This document shows, piece after piece, positions 20,808 through 32,190 of a DNA stretch of 64,000 bases. The translations under genes were made by a program, and so were the position numbers. The DNA is from Armigeres subalbatus (lineage: Eukaryota > Arthropoda > Insecta > Diptera > Culicidae), in NCBI RefSeq assembly GCF_024139115.2, contig NC_085141.1:166552908-166616907 (forward strand), read 5' to 3'. Each line of letters begins with the position of its first letter. Within the stretch, counting starts at the first letter, position 1. The notes under the pieces are model-generated. The model did no database searches. It was not told the origin of the DNA and saw only the letters and a list, made by a program, of their open reading frames with translations.

Positions 20808-22770
20808 CTGCGTAAAATAATTTCATATTCGATGTTTGAATGTTACGCACAATTTTGATGAGTTTTGTTTCTAGCATTACTAAATGAAATCTAGTACTGG
20901 CAGCGCTTTCCAGCACAGTAAGTCCAGAAACAAATTTTGTTAGTTAACACTAATTCCAGTACGCGTTAATTGTTTCAATTGTATGTTGTGTTTCAAGAAA
21001 TAAAACTAAACCCTTGTTTGACGGTTATTTACCATGTGCAATAAAAAGTTATGATAAAAATGCAGAATACCAAACTCATATGTTAATCCAATACGAGTGA
21101 AAATAATAAAATATGTTATGTATGACGGGTGACATTTTTATATACAAATACAATATGACATAAGTGCATCACAGAATACACGACGGCACAGAGTTTGAAT
21201 ATGCAATGATGAACCAAATAAAACTCTTCTTTCAGACTCATACTAGATATTACACGTGTAGAGATGATGAAAAACAAATTATGTTTATTTGTACCGTAAT
21301 GATTGATAATCGATCCACTTAAACCAAATATGACCAAATATAAATTAGGCATAATGAGAGTCTTATCCAAGTTACTATAGAAACAACATAAATGTGCTGT
21401 ATGTGTCGAATATAGTGTGACTCTATAAGGGAAAGTAGTTATCGATAGAATAGTTGTATATGATTTACACCCAATATATATTTTCTACATGGTTGGTATT
21501 CATAAATTTCTCGGTTAACCTGCACTTTCACAGCCTTTTAAATACCCCTGAATTTTCTTAGATTTTTTTGGGATTTTTTTCGTGGGGTTAATTCATAGTT
21601 TCATTGACGCTAAAGATCATAATCGACAAAAAACCAACCGTGTAAGAAAAGAACTGGGTGTATATGGATACAGTCTAAATCTACTATTCAAATAAAAAAT
21701 AACGTGCTAGGGTGAAATTGATAAGCTATTTGAGTTACGGCGAAGTAGTGTTGAACTGTTATTAATTTCAGTGTTTTACAAGATTGCAATTTGAACAAGA
21801 ATGTTTTAATATGGCACATGCCACCATATTCTTCTAGTAGCGTATCGTATTTTGATATTTAAATTTATTTAGGTATGCCCTCAATTTATTAAGAATTTGG
21901 TCATTTTTAAAGAACTTTAATAAATAATAATTCAATTCTCATTTTGAAAAATGTGCGCTAATTACTGTGGGCGTCTGCAGTTGGTAATGTTAATCCATTA
22001 ATTTTATAACTTCATTAGCGTTTTGCAGAAAGCCGATAACTTGCCGATATTAAGAAAACTTTTTTTTTATCTAAATTACAATATTACAATTTGTAACCCA
22101 CGACTGTATGAATTTTGTTGACCTCAGCGTGCTTAACTCCAACTTTAAAACCCTGATTAATCCACATAACGGTGATGGTGCCTTTCTCACGCATTATAAA
22201 AAGTAGTATTTTGGCCATTTCTTTTCAGCCCATAGTCCGATCTAACCAATTCAACCAATAGACAATGAAAAACGCAATTTTTCTATGAAAAATTGGATTT
22301 TGGCCAAAATTTCTGAGTCCATAGTTCGATCTGCCCAATTTTCAATAGGGAACAATAGGATTCTGCGTCGAATCCATCCTGTTGCAAGCAAATCGGTTAA
22401 GAATAAGTGCCTGAAAAATGAGTGACACTTTTGCTTCATTTTGTTGGGTGCACACACACACAATTCGTCGAACATAGTCGATCGGTATATAACACTATGG
22501 GTCTGCGAGCCTTCTATAAAAAAAAGTTTGTTTTTGGAGCGATCATATAACCTTTACGTATACTTAGTATACGAAAGGCAAAAAAACGATCAAGTAGTCA
22601 ATGTTAACATTGATGAAAAATCATTCGAAAAAGTTCTCCATGAATTCCTAGATTGCTTAAACAGTACATTACAATCATATGATATATGTATCACAGATAT
22701 ACCTGTCAGGACGATTCGCATATATGAAAATGGAAGAGCCAAATCATTTTTTTTTTGCAACTGTCTTTGC
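20808..22770 (-). other. Rim long intron, proximal part
   Basis: No exon is visible on the minus strand and no complete element could be delimited. The segment 22190-22770 has motifs that look like a dispersed repeat (GGATTTTGGCCAAAATTTC..., then CTTAGTATACGAAAGGCA at 22565-22582), but its ends were not found. Confidence 0.4.
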
Positions 22771-23335
22771 TGAGCTCTAGCTTGAGCTTGATTGACTGCC
22801 CGTAGTTGCTACTCCATTATGACCAGATCAGGTGTTCTTGCACAGAGAACCAACAGATGTTAGCTTGGGACTAGCGCTCATCTTCAATGTACAAGTACTG
22901 GTGATGCAAGTCAATGTAGGGAAGGGGAAGGAAATAATGATACAATCACCCGCCCACTGCAAGCCGAATATACCTCTGCTCTTGCCACGAGTTCAAGCGG
23001 AATTTTAATGTAATTTTTGGGTGAGGTTGACGACGGGGCAGAGGTTCGTCTTGGTTAACGACTTGCCCAGCTAATGTGATAGGGGATGGCAATTGATGGA
23101 ATTCTAATTGGATATAGGAAACGAGCTTTTCCGTTCATTTTCAATTCTAGCAGTTACTACTAGGAATAGTCAATTTAAAGGTATGGGATAGAAATGAAAA
23201 CGGTATGGAAGTTCATTTCCTGTTCTAGCGATTGCTGGAACATGAGAAATATAGAGAAAGATACAAAGTAGGAGGAAAAGGACGAGCCTGGGATTGTACC
23301 CATGACCTCCTGCATATGAGGCAGAAGCGAGAGCC
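22771..23335 (-). mobile_element. Dispersed repeat with tRNA-like box and long flanking repeats
   Basis: The 565-bp segment lies between direct repeats TCAT(T)nGCAACTGTYTTTGC at 22744-22770 and 23336-23359, which differ only in T-run length and one base. On the minus strand its right part reads GCATATGCAGGAGGTCATGG then GTACAATCCCAGGC, a tRNA T-arm/B-box-like stretch. That suggests a SINE-related insertion in minus orientation. A diverged relative of the right part is at 39290-39425. The target duplication is unusually long, so some of it may be coincidental. Confidence 0.55.
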
Positions 23336-23795
23336 TCATTTTTTTGCAACTGTTTTTGCCATTATTAATCTGTAAAGTTTGATACAGCTCGGTTGAAACC
23401 AGGTATTCTTGGATTTGTTATAAAAAACACCATTACGATACGAACAAGGTACCCACGGAATTGTAATGATCATAACATTGTCAATTTTCAACCGATTTGG
23501 ACGATTTTGGTTGCTACGAATTTAGGAACTTATCCTCTATTCGATCCATGTAACAAAGAACCGATTGATTTACCTGGATTTCCTGGGCCATGACCCAAAG
23601 TTTGTATGAATTGAAGTTATATTTTCAATCAAATAAAGATTTCTAGTATCATGGCTGATGAACTTCGTTAAATATTCGATGGTTATAACTTAACTACATT
23701 ACCGGATTGGATCTTGGAACGGTTATTTCGGAAAAAGATTCCCGTGAACACAAGCTCATTCAGAAGAAACTACCAGGGTACTATATGGGTATCAT
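23336..23795 (-). other. Rim intron, unassigned
   Basis: Nothing recognised. The plus-strand frame 23393-23593 (SNFQPIWTILVATNL type text) is without family likeness and lies within an intron. Confidence 0.35.
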
Positions 23796-23819
23796 TCATT
23801 TCATTTATTTAGTTAACAT

Positions 23820-26800
23820 CTAAACAGATAACACTGAATCAACAATTTGACGCCACAATGCACGGTTCAAGGCCGCATCTCTCCATCCTCGGATACGCCC
23901 CACGCTCGCCAAGTCGTTCTGCACCTGGTCTGCCCATCTCGCTCGCTGCGCTCCACGCCGTCTCGTACCTGCCGGATCGGAAGCGAACACCATCTTTGCA
24001 GGGTTGCTGTCCGGCATTCTTGCAACATGTCCTGCCCATCGTACCCTTCCGGCTTTAGCTACCTTCTGGATACTGGGTTCGCCGTAGAGTTGGGCGAGCT
24101 CATGGTTCATTCTTCGCCGCCACACACCGTCTTTTTGCACACCGCCAAAGATGGTCCTAAGCACCCGTCTCTCGAATACTCCGAGTGCTTGCAAGTCCTC
24201 CTCGAGCATTGTCCATGTTTCATGTCCGTAGAGGACAACCGGTCTTATAAGCGTCTTGTACATGACACATTTGGTGCGGTGGCGAATCTTTTTCGACCGC
24301 AGTTTCTTATGGAGCCCGTAGTAGGCCCGACTTCCACAGATGATGCGCCTTCGTATTTCACGACTAACGTTGTTGTCAGCCGTTAGCAAGGATCCGAGGT
24401 AGACGAATTCCTCGACCACCTCGAAGGTATCCCCGTCTATCGTAACACTGCTTCCCAGGCGGGCCCTGTCGCGCTCGGTTCCGCCCACAAGCATGTACTT
24501 TGACTTTGACGCATTCACCACCAGTCCAACTTTTGTTGCTTCACGTTTCAGGCGGGTGTACAGTTCTGCCACCTTTGCAAATGTTCGGCCGACAATGTCC
24601 ATGTCATCAGCGAAGCAAATAAATTGACTGGATCTGTTGAAAATCGTACCCCGGCTGTTACACCCGGATCTCCGCATGACACCTTCTAGCGCAATGTTGA
24701 ACAACAGGCACGAAAGTCCATCACCTTGTCTTAGTCCCCGGCGCGATTCAAACGAACTGGAGTGTTCGCCCGAAATCTTCACACAGTTTTGTACACCACC
24801 CGAGCAGCACAAGTCAGACAAAAATGGTTACAGCAACTTAATTGTGACTGAATCTGATCACATATAAGTTGCAGTAACCCAGGTCGAACATGTGTGCTGC
24901 TAGGGCATCCACCGTTGCTTTGATCAGTCTGGTAAGCTTCCCAGGGAAGCTGTTCTCGTCCATAATTTTCCATAGCTCTACGCGGTCTATACTGTCGTAT
25001 GCCGCCTTGAAATCAACGAACAGATGGTGCGTTGGGACCTGGTATTCACGGCATTTTTGAAGGATTTGCCGTACAGTAAAGATCTGGTCCGTTGTCGAGC
25101 GGCCGTCAACGAAGCCGGCTTGATAACTTCCCACGAACTCGTTCACTAATGGTGACAGACGACGGAAGATGATCTGGGATATCACGGCATTAAGGATGGT
25201 GATCGCTCGAAAGTTCTCACACTCCAGTTTGTCGCCTTTCTTGTAGATGGGACATATAACCACTTCCTTCCACTCCTCCGGTAGCTGTTCGGTTTCCCAG
25301 ATTCTGACTATCAGTTTGTGCAGGCAAGTGGCCAGCTTTTCCGGGCCCATCTTGATGAGCTCAGCTCCGATACCATCCTTACCAGCTGCTTTATTCGTCT
25401 TTAGTTGTTGAATGGCATCCTTAACTTCCCTCAAGGTGGGGGCTGGTTGGCTTCCATTGTCCGCTGAACTGACGTAGTCATCTCCTCCGCTGCCTTGACT
25501 TCCACTGCCTGTACTCTCAGCGCCATTCAGATGTTCCTCGTAGTGCTGCTTCCACCTTTCGATCACCACACGTTCGTCCGTCAAGATGCTCCCATCCTTA
25601 TCCCGGCACATTTCGGCTCGCGGCACGAAGCCTTTGCGGGATGCGTTGAGCTTCTGATAGAACTTGCGTGTATCTTGAGAACGGCACAGCTGTTCCATCT
25701 CCTCGCACTCCGCTTCTTCCAGGCGGCGTTTCTTCTCCTGAAAAGGCGGGTCTGCTGTCTCCGCTTCCGTCTATAACGTTCCACGTTCTGCCGGGTACCT
25801 TGCTGCAGCGCGACCGCCCGCGCTGCGTCCTTCTCCTCCAGAATCTGTCTGCACTCTTCGTCGAACCAATCGTTCCGTCGACTTCGACCCATATACCCGA
25901 CGTTGTTCTCCGCTGCGTCGTTAATGGCTGCTTTAACTGTACTCCAGCAGTCCTCAAGAGGGGCCCCATCGAGCTCACCCTCTTCCGGCAACGCTGCCTC
26001 GAGATGCTGCGCGTATACAGTGGCGACATCAGGTTGCTTCAGTCGCTCTAGGTCGTACCGCGGCGGTCGTCGGTACCGAACATTGTTGATGACGGATAGT
26101 TTTGGGCGCAGTTTAACCATCACCAGATAGTGGTCCGAGTCGATGTTAGCGCCACGATATGTCCTGACGTCGATAATGTCGGAGAAGTGCCGTCCATCAA
26201 TCAGAACGTGGTCGATTTGTGATTCTGTCTGCAGTGGTGATCTCCAGGTGTACCGATACGGGAGGCTGTGTTGGAAGTAGGTGCTGCGAATGGCCATATT
26301 CTTGGAGGCGGCGAAATCAATTAGTCGTAGGCCGTTTTCGTTCGTCAGCCGGTGAGCGCTGAACTTTCCAATAGTCGGTCTAAACTCCTCCTCTTGGCCA
26401 ACCTGAGCGTTCAAATCTCCTATGATGATTTTGACGTCGTGGCTTGGGCAGCTGTCGTACTCACGTTCCAGCTGCGCGTAGAATGCGTCCTTATCATCAT
26501 CAGTGCTTCCGGAGTGTGGGCTATGGACGTTGATTATGCTGAAGTTGAAGAACCGGCCTTTGATCCTCAACCTGCACATTCTTTCATTGATCGGCCACCA
26601 CCCGATCACGCGCCTTTGCATATCGTCCATCACTATGAAAGCTGTTCCCAGCTCGTGTGTGTTGCCGCAGCTCTGGTAGATGGTATGATTACCTCTAAAC
26701 GTTCGCACCATTGATCCCTTCCAACAAACCTCCTGCAGCGCTACGATGCCGAATCCACGGTCCTTGAGCACATCGGCGAGTATGCGTGTGCTCCCGATGA

Positions 26801-26913
26801 AGTTGAGAGATTTGCAGTTCCACGAACCGAGTTTCCAATCGCTAGTCCCTTTTCGTCGCAGTGGTCTTCGCCGATGGTTCCGGTCCGTACTCTCTTGTTG
26901 ATTGTTCGTTGCT
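23820..26913 (-). pseudogene. LINE-B endonuclease/reverse transcriptase, two lesions
   Basis: The frame is open from about 26913. The endonuclease shows LGSWNCKSLN, IVALQEVCWKG, IIIGDLNAQVGQ, SQIDHVLIDGR and NIDSDHYLVMV, so all the usual catalytic motifs are present. The RT shows [76 protein letters not shown] and FADDMDIVGRT. Lesions seen: a single-base frameshift near 25740, between LFRR and the EEAECEEMEQL stretch, and the 107-bp insertion after KATVD (24799-24905). No other break was seen, so this copy died recently. Confidence 0.85.
24799..24905. mobile_element. 107-bp MITE, copy 1 (in LINE-B)
   Basis: Ends CCCGAGCAGCAC and GTGCTGCTAGGG form 12-bp terminal inverted repeats; CA at 24797-24798 and 24906-24907 is the two-base target duplication. 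Deleting the insert restores the LINE-B RT sequence of the 61.9-kb copy (ACACCATCCACCGTTGC). A copy of the same length sits at 61716-61822 and shares the internal AATTGTGACTG-like core. No protein. Confidence 0.9.
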
Positions 26914-27469
26914 TATGATTTTTTAAAGGCTGGCTTGCAGGGCCTGACACCAAACCCCCTAAATTTCCGGAGGACCATTCCTCCTTATTTCCGGTGGACC
27001 ATGGTGCACAGTTTTACATAGAGTCCCTCGCTGGCACTCGGACGATGATCAGCCGCCCCTAACATGGAGAACAGACGCTGTTGTGAGCCGATCTTGACAT
27101 GGAGAACAGACGCTCAATAAGATTTGCACCTCCGGAGGAGCAAACCCCCTTCCTGTCAGCATACGACCATAGTTCCCACCGGGGTTGGTTACCCGATCTT
27201 CCCTAAGGTTGCTCGTATCCCGGCCAGCACCGCGGGGAGGTAGGGATAGGAGTTGCTGGGTAAGAGGCTAAGGACCGCGAGATGGGGTCTATTTTATTCC
27301 TTCAGGTACGCGAAGTACCAATGGTACGCTTTACCCAGCATTTGCCGTGCCAATATTCATGAAATTGTTTTTAAAACATGGCCATATGAGTAATTAGGCC
27401 ATAGCATGGACCGGCAATACTGGAACAAGTTCCCTTGGGGCCATCAAATCGGGATATTATTGTATATCG

Positions 27470-28200
27470 AAATCAAATTGTGGTCAGCAACGCCCTGCAG
27501 ATCAATGCTCACCAATACACATTTTTTCGTAACAAATCCGGGAATATTGATACTTATATAGCTAGGGATACTTCTGAATAAGTTCGTGGCCACTTAAGAC
27601 CCTACGGGAACCTGTTCCAGGATGACCGGTCCGTTGTCACACCATCCCATGGACTAATTACTCATAAGAACATGTTTCCGAAGCAATTTCATCAATTTTG
27701 ATACCCATATTTCTTCTAAATAAGTTTTTGGCCACTATAAGTCCCACGGAAACCTGTTCTAGGATGACCGTTCCAGTGACCATTCGTTCTATGGTTCAAA
27801 CTACTTGGAAAAACATTTTCCGAAACAATTCCATGAATCGTGATACCTATATTGCCAGGGTTTGTTCTAAATGTCACTATCGGTCCCACGGGACTCTGCT
27901 CCAGTATGACCGTTCAGGTGGTCATCCATTCTTTGGTCCCAACTTTTTGGGAAAACATGAAAAATTCCAAGAATTTTGACACCCATATTTCCAGGGTTTG
28001 TTCTAAATGAGTTTGTAGCCACTACAGGTCCCACGGGAACCTGTTCCAGGATGACCGTTCCGGTGACCATCCATTCTACGGTTAAAGCTACTTGGGAAAA
28101 CATGCTTCCGTAACAATTCCAAGAATTTGGATATCCATACTGTCAAGCTTTATTCTAAATGAATTTATGGCCACTTGAGCCCGGGAACCTATTCCGGAAT
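27470..28200. repeat. Tandem array of about 143-bp units, roughly 5 copies
   Basis: The phrase TGTTCCAGGATGACC (with variants) starts at 27613, 27755, 27898, 28042 and 28190, giving periods of 142, 143, 144 and 148 bp. Units share CCGTTCCGGTGACCATCCATTC, then a TTGATACCCATATT block and GGTCCCACGGGAACC at their end (each phrase varies). A further partial unit lies at about 27470-27612. Units differ at perhaps 15-25% of positions. It abuts the 5' end of LINE-B within the Rim intron. Confidence 0.8.
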
Positions 28201-29432
28201 GACCGTTCCGAGACTAAATGATCGGGTGGTGCTAATACGTTGTGAAGTCGTAATCGATTTTTTTTACTTTGGATACAAGCTTCATTTAGTTCCTATAATA
28301 TCAAAATAACCATTTTTTGATACATGGTCTAGTAAATCCGTAATTCTGGTAATCAGGTAATACGAATCGGATGGAGAACGAGTTTATAAATCCACAGCAA
28401 ACGGAATCGACCAAATCGGTTGAAAACTGACGAAGTTATACTCATACCAAGAACGTGGATAGCCGGGTACCCTGTCGGTATGTTACGGGTTAAAAATACT
28501 CATAAGCCCCTCCCGAGCCCGTAGCCCTTGCCTAATTTTCACTTTGATATCACCCAAACCTATATTTCGTCTTGATTGAAGCTATCTCTGAGTTTCAATT
28601 TCCAACGTCGTTTAGAACCCTAAAAAAATCACTTGAAAACGAAAAAGGTATCCGCGTACCCTGTCGGTAACATGTAATTTTTCAAATGAATATAGGTGAA
28701 ATATGACAAGTCCTACAAGGAAGATATTGAGATTTATGAGATACTATCGCAAATTTTCGAATAAATTTTGTTATTAAAAATCAAAATTGAATCGTATTCG
28801 TATCGTATTTTGAAAATTTAAAGTCGATTCGCAAAAAAAACTCTCCTCTTGATATGGACGAAATTTTGTCTCAAGTTAGGTATTTATGTTCCCTACCAAC
28901 CGTCCATACATCGCAAGCTGGTCTCCATAAAAAAGGATTTTCTGACAAAAACTTTTTACTTTTCAATAATTTTTTTTTCGGTGTCTTTCCATCAGAAGCT
29001 AAACCAGTGAAAGCCATAATCATCTCAGAACCCAAAAAACTCAATTTGTTATAAGATTTTACCTAATTTAAGCAAATAAATATACTTTTAATCAAAAAAT
29101 ACATTTGAAATGGATTTATACCTTTAACAATGTTACATCATTACTTTACGCTCTTGTTATGTTCGTATGTAAAATCAGAGAGGAAAATATAAAACATAGT
29201 CGCAATATGTATTCACTTTCCCTCATCTATTTATCAATTTGTTTTATGTGTAAACATTCTGATTTTTATTTTATCCAACCAATTTTTCTAAATAGTTTTG
29301 ATTCATTTTCCGAATTGGCATTACTTCACTTTGTTGCCAGGAATTTGCATAAAACTGGAAAATTTCTGAGCGCAAGTTATTATAATAGCGAATTCGAAAA
29401 TTACGTAACGCTGAAATTGACAATTTTTGTTA
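28201..29432 (-). other. Rim long intron, middle part
   Basis: AT-rich, no exon or delimited element. GTACCCTGTCGGTA occurs at 28467 and a similar phrase at 28657, a possible diverged direct repeat of about 190 bp. Confidence 0.35.
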
Positions 29433-29699
29433 CAGTAGACGTTCGATAACTGCAAGTCATTTAACTGCAATGCTTTTTAACTGCAATTCGATAGTTGCAA
29501 CAGTTTTGCAGTTATCGGACCGTTAAACTTCAAACAGATGCCAAACTCAATGACAGCTGCATTGCGCTGCACATTTGGATGCACTTTTATTGCATCTGAA
29601 GTCGATTGACAACCGTTTGATGTCTAGAATGCGTTGCAGTTATCGAACGGCATTCGTTAACTGAAAAGTAAACATTTTGCAGTTATCGAACGGCTACTG
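29433..29699. mobile_element. 267-bp TA-flanked MITE (Tc1/mariner/pogo type)
   Basis: The left end CAGTAGACGTTCGATAACTG and the right end CAGTTATCGAACGGCTACTG are inverted repeats with two mismatches, flanked by TA (29431-29432 and 29700-29701). The motif TTGCAGTTATCGAACG/CGATAACTGCAA recurs several times inside in both orientations. CAGT ends plus TA duplication fit a pogo/Tc1-mariner non-autonomous element. No transposase. Confidence 0.88.
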
Positions 29700-29701
29700 T
29701 A

Positions 29702-30264
29702 TAATGTAAGTTCTTCCGCAGCTGACAAAGTTCTACCGCCAGTCTGCAAATTTTCAATACACTGAAACAAAAACATGATAACTGGTGTTTTCATCGTAGA
29801 ATGCCATGCCAAATAGCAGAGAAAAAGTATGAAGTGACAGTGCGGCAGTTTGAAAATTGAACCGGAAAAAGGAAAGTTTTCTCTGGAACAGCAATAAATC
29901 AATTGCCTTTCCATCACTGCAAAAGGATTACTGTTTTATACAAATTAAGTTTGTCAATTTTTGCGACGGATTACAGAACAAATTCATCACCAGGCTAAAT
30001 AATGGATTCCAAAAAACTACATCGTCTTTGATTCTATTAGCACAGCGGTTCTCAACCTTTTTCTTGAGAGATACCTCTTCGAACTATTGCATTAGTTGAG
30101 ATACCCCTTATGTGTTTTTGCTGTAAAAAAATGCGTAACTCATAACACATATGAAAAATGGACCTGATGATTGGCTCTTTATGAAGTTAACTGAAATTGA
30201 AAACTGAAACTGAAAGTCCGTGAAACTTTACAATTCAAATTAAGTTTATACATCGAGCTTCCTG
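29702..30264 (-). other. Rim intron, unassigned
   Basis: At 30043-30110 GCGGTTCTCAACCTTTTTCTTGAGAGATACC resembles the end of a hAT-like element found in many animals (the GGTTCTCAACC phrase), but no partner end was found. Confidence 0.35.
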
Positions 30265-30795
30265 CATGACTTTTATGACGATTAAAACCTTCGAACCTTC
30301 CGAGCTTCTTGAAGGAAAGCTTCCGAGGCTCTTGAAAGGCGGTTTCGAGCCACTCAAAAGGTGGCTTCTGAACATCTTGAAAGGACGCTTCTGAGTCTCT
30401 TGAAAGAAGGCTTCCAAGACACTTGAATAAAGTATTTCGAGCCTTTTGAAAGAAGGCTTCCTAGCCTCTTGAAAGGAGGCTTCCTAGCCTCTTGAAAGGA
30501 GTTTTTTAAGCCTCTTGAAAGGAGGCTTCCTAGCCTCTTGGAAGGAGGCTTCCTAGCCTCTTGGAAGGAGGCTTCCTAGCGTCTTGGAAGGCGGCTTACT
30601 AGCCTCTTGAAAGAAGGCTTCTTAGCCACCTGAAAGGAGGCTTCCTAGCCTCTTGAAAAGAGGTTTCCTAGAACCTTGCAAGGAGGCCTCTAAGCCTCCT
30701 TAAAGGAGGCTTTCTAGCCCCTTAAGAGGAGGCTTCCTAGCCTCTTGAAAGGAGTCTTACTAGCCTTGTAAAAGGAGGCTTTCAAGCCCCTTAAA
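30265..30795. repeat. Minisatellite, about 24-bp unit, near 20 copies
   Basis: AGGAGGCTTCCTAGCCTCTTGAA-like units run head to tail. The most regular part is 30440-30620; towards the left end the units diverge (GGCTTCTGAACATCTTG). GGAGGCTTCC contains a small palindrome. Located inside the long Rim intron. Confidence 0.85.
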
Positions 30796-30799
30796 AAAC

Positions 30800-31140
30800 T
30801 GCTGGTGGATCTCCCGAAGGAATTCGCGTAGGAACTGCCGGAGGAGCTCCCGTAAGAATTCCCGGAAGAATTTCAGGAGAAACTCCTAGAAGATTTCCTA
30901 GAGGACCTCCCGGAGGAACTCCCAGAGAAACTATCGGAAGAACTTCGGGAGGAATTTTCAGCAAATTTTCTGAAGAAAGCCTAAATGATTTCCCGAAAAA
31001 ATCCTGAATGATCTCCTGGAAGAGCTACAGGTGGAACTCTCGGAGAATTTTCTAAAGAAACTCCCGGAAGAATTTTTAAATTAACCCCCGGAGGAACTGC
31101 CAGTGAATCTACCAGAACACTTCTCGGAAAAAATCTTGGA
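30800..31140. repeat. Degenerate GGAGGAACTCCCGG array, left block
   Basis: Short phrases such as GGAGGAACTCCCGGA and GAAGAATTTC alternate with 12-15-bp spacing. A second block of the same kind (31480-32190) follows the hAT-type insertion at 31178-31438, so both may once have been continuous. Confidence 0.7.
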
Positions 31141-31177
31141 GAATTCATCTTATTGACAAATCTCGTCTAGCTGAAAC

Positions 31178-31438
31178 CACAGACAAACAGACGTAACACT
31201 AGAGAAATTTCCATCGACCATGACTTCAACGACCAATTTGAATTTGATCGATTGCGCGTTTCACAACTAGAGGCGCTAACGTCGTAATCCTTCGAGTTTG
31301 ACATTTCACTCTAGCGCCTTCTGGTGACAATGTCATACGAAACATTGTTTCGTGCAACATGCTCACAAGATGGTGGTAGAGGAGTTGGGCAATGGATTTT
31401 TCTGAAAAATGTTCCAACTGTTACGTCTGTTTGTCTGT
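31178..31438. mobile_element. 261-bp hAT-like MITE with 8-bp target duplication
   Basis: CACAGACAAACAGACGTAAC at the left and GTTACGTCTGTTTGTCTGT at the right are terminal inverted repeats. GCTGAAAC at 31170-31177 and 31439-31446 is an exact 8-bp target duplication, as hAT elements produce. The interior lacks coding capacity. It splits the GGAATTCC-type degenerate array. Confidence 0.88.
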
Positions 31439-31479
31439 GCTGAAACCTTTGTAGGGGTATGTAGCAGGACCATCATCAT

Positions 31480-32190
31480 CATCAGAGGAACTCCCGGAGA
31501 ATTCCTTGAGGAGCTCCCAGAGAAATTCTCGGAGGAGCTTCTGGAGAAATTCCCGGAAGAATTTTCAGAGAGCCCCCGTAGACACTGCCAATAGTACTAC
31601 TGGAATAATTCTCGGAGGAAATCCTGGAGGAATTCTTGTAGAATCTGTCGGTTGAACTTCTGGAAGAATTCCCGGAGGAACTCCCGGAAGAATTTTCGAA
31701 GAAACTCCTGGAGTCTTGATGTTTCCACCGAAATGCTTTCAGGATTTCTTTGGGAATTAATCTAGGAATTCCTCCAAAAATTCCATTGTTGATTTTATTT
31801 TCGGTATAATTTCTGTATAAATTTTCGGTGGAATTCCTGGAGAAATTCTTTGAAATTTTCACAAGAAATTATTCGAAACTTTCACGGAAAAAATTATGGA
31901 ATTTACAAGGAAGTTCGAAGATTTTTCGCGAAATTCTCAGGAATGTTTATTGGAAATTCTGCGGAATTTCCACGGAATATTCTTAGGAATTCCACGGTGC
32001 AATTTTTCAGAATTTTTTATGAGAAACAGCACGAAAGAATTATCTGAAAAATTCCCTGCAGAACTTATAAAGGAATTCGTGGAGGATTTCTTGGAGTAAA
32101 TAATGGTGGAATTTTCGGTCAATTCCCGGCGAAATTGATGGTGCAATTCCTGAAGACATTGCCGTAGAAATTGCTGGAGGCATTCCTGAA
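31480..32190. repeat. Degenerate GGAATTCCCGGAGGAA array, right block
   Basis: GGAGGAACTCCCGGAAGAAT and GGAATTCCTGGAGAAATTC-like phrases repeat with shifting spacing and gradually become AT-richer (GGAATTTCCACGGAAT). Similar text forms 51300-51560 inside the hAT element at 49967-52773. The purine-rich strand gives several overlapping chance frames on both strands. Confidence 0.7.

Larger units (their letters stand above)
23796..27340 (-). mobile_element. LINE-B, nearly full-length non-LTR retrotransposon in the Rim intron
   Basis: About 3.5 kb in the same orientation as Rim. The 5' end (27340) is inferred from a shared start with the fragment at 58740 (GGGTAAAGCGTACCATTGGT), and the 3' end (near 23796) from the shared tail with 63505-63535 (AAATAAAGGAAATGAAA-like). 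It encodes one polyprotein: apurinic-type endonuclease, linker, reverse transcriptase and a C-terminal GRVRWAGHVARM/RGAQRARWADQVQNDL region. No CCHC gag ORF is present. A 107-bp MITE is inserted at 24799-24905. The clade is not certain (an RTE- or I-like lineage with a single ORF). Confidence 0.85.

Noticed and set aside
30043..30110. Full hAT element beginning at GCGGTTCTCAACC
   Set aside because: No matching opposite end or 8-bp duplication was found within several kilobases.
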